From NCBI GenBank assembly GCA_021154945.1, contig JAJNQF010000468.1:1-5624 (forward strand): DNA of 5,624 nucleotides, written 5' to 3'. The DNA comes from Sphingomonas sp. (lineage in GTDB: Bacteria > Pseudomonadota > Alphaproteobacteria > Sphingomonadales > Sphingomonadaceae). Position 1 is the stretch's first letter. Each line of letters starts with the position of its first letter. A model generated the notes under the pieces. The model had not been told where the DNA came from. It ran no database searches and saw only the letters and a list, made by a program, of their open reading frames with translations. This document shows positions 4,914 to 5,624 of this stretch, piece by piece. A program made the translations under genes and the position numbers.

Positions 4914-5624
4914 TCAGTCGTCGGCAGCCGGCACATACACCCGCGCGGCGGTCGACAGCTTGTCGATGCACTCGGCGATGTGGCTCTCGTCGATCACCAG
5001 CGGCGGCAGGATGCGGATGACGTTCTCGCCCGCCGATACCAGCAGCAGATTGTGGTGATCGCGCGCGAACGCGACGAACGCGCGACTGTCGCTCTTTAGC
5101 TTCAGCCCGAGCATCAGCCCGGTGCCGCGGACGCTGTCGAACAGGTGATCGTGGTTCGGGATCATCTGCTCGAGCCCCTGCCGCAACCGGTCGCCCATCG
5201 CCGTGACGTGCTCCAGAAAGCCCTCCTCGAGGATCACGTCGAGGATCGCCTCGCCCGCTGCCATCCCGAGCGGATTGCCGCCATAGGTGGAACCATGCGT
5301 GCCGGCGACCATACCCTTCGCCGCTTCCTCGGTCGCGAGGCACGCGCCCAGCGGGAAGCCGCCGCCGATACCCTTGGCAACCGACATGATGTCGGGCGTG
5401 ATGCCATACAGCTCATGCGCGAAGAACTTGCCGGTCCTGCCGTAGCCGCACTGGACCTCGTCGAGCACCAGCAACAGGCCGTGCTCGTCGCACGCTTTCC
5501 GCAGGCCGGTCAGGAACTCGTGGCTCGCCTGGCGGATGCCGCCCTCGCCCTGGATCGGCTCGACCAGGAAGCCCGCCGTGTTGTCGTCGATCAGCGCGAG
5601 CGCGCCTTCGAGATCGTTGAAGTT
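4914..5624 (-). CDS. argD: Acetylornithine aminotransferase (5' end outside window)
   Basis: ArgD is a pyridoxal-phosphate (PLP) enzyme that makes N-acetylornithine from N-acetylglutamate semialdehyde in arginine biosynthesis; many homologues also act on succinyl-diaminopimelate in lysine synthesis. Only the last 236 residues are visible, and the frame is open to the right edge. Family members are about 390-400 residues, so roughly 160 are missing. Counting from the edge, the visible part holds VEPIQGEGG (21-29), LVLDEVQCGYGRTG (52-65) with the Asp that contacts the PLP ring nitrogen, SVAKGIGGGFPLGA (81-94) with the Schiff-base Lys84, HGSTYGGNPLG (110-120), and ENVIRILPPL (200-209) with the substrate-carboxylate Arg204. 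This set fits ArgD well, though related class III aminotransferases share part of it; the argF neighbour supports the call. It is the upstream gene of the argD-argF-hslO series. Confidence 0.95.
   Translation of the reverse strand, partial: NFNDLEGALALIDDNTAGFLVEPIQGEGGIRQASHEFLTGLRKACDEHGLLLVLDEVQCGYGRTGKFFAHELYGITPDIMSVAKGIGGGFPLGACLATEEAAKGMVAGTHGSTYGGNPLGMAAGEAILDVILEEGFLEHVTAMGDRLRQGLEQMIPNHDHLFDSVRGTGLMLGLKLKSDSRAFVAFARDHHNLLLVSAGENVIRILPPLVIDESHIAECIDKLSTAARVYVPAADD

Overview
The window is GC-rich DNA, probably from an alphaproteobacterium of the Sphingomonas group. The signs are protein sequences that read like sphingomonad homologues, a minus-strand argD-argF-hslO order that I recall from that group, and small palindromic repeats in almost every gap. 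This placement comes from memory of the families, not from a search.

Layout from left to right: positions 1-187 hold no assignable gene but include a weak promoter and a strong ribosome binding site. A plus-strand gene (188-898) encodes a secreted protein of unknown function. It converges on queE (1134-1766, minus) across a 235-base gap that carries an inverted pair of REP-like hairpins. Upstream of queE, four bases away, is queC (1771-2487, minus). These two genes catalyse two steps of the 7-deazaguanine (queuosine precursor) pathway: QueE makes 7-carboxy-7-deazaguanine (CDG) and QueC converts it to preQ0. The queC leader (2488-2654) has three stem-loops, two of them with the layout of intrinsic terminators on the minus strand. 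Next come a palindromic repeat pair (2655-2802), hslO for the redox-switched chaperone Hsp33 (2805-3710, minus), a REP-like pair (3718-3813), argF for ornithine carbamoyltransferase (3855-4772, minus), another palindromic repeat pair (4773-4910), and the 3' two-thirds of argD for acetylornithine aminotransferase (4914 to beyond 5624, minus).

argD and argF act in the same pathway: ArgD makes N-acetylornithine and ArgF converts ornithine to citrulline. They are probably co-transcribed, with hslO downstream. All the recognised genes look intact, with their key catalytic residues present. I see no phage, transposase, CRISPR, toxin-antitoxin or defence genes, and no evidence for a new multi-gene system.

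The points that merit a second look lie between the genes. Every gap longer than a few bases carries an inverted palindromic element. One of these elements supplies the argF Shine-Dalgarno sequence inside a hairpin. Two elements keep pairing in their central stems although the sequences differ. The terminators sit only 30 bases before queC.
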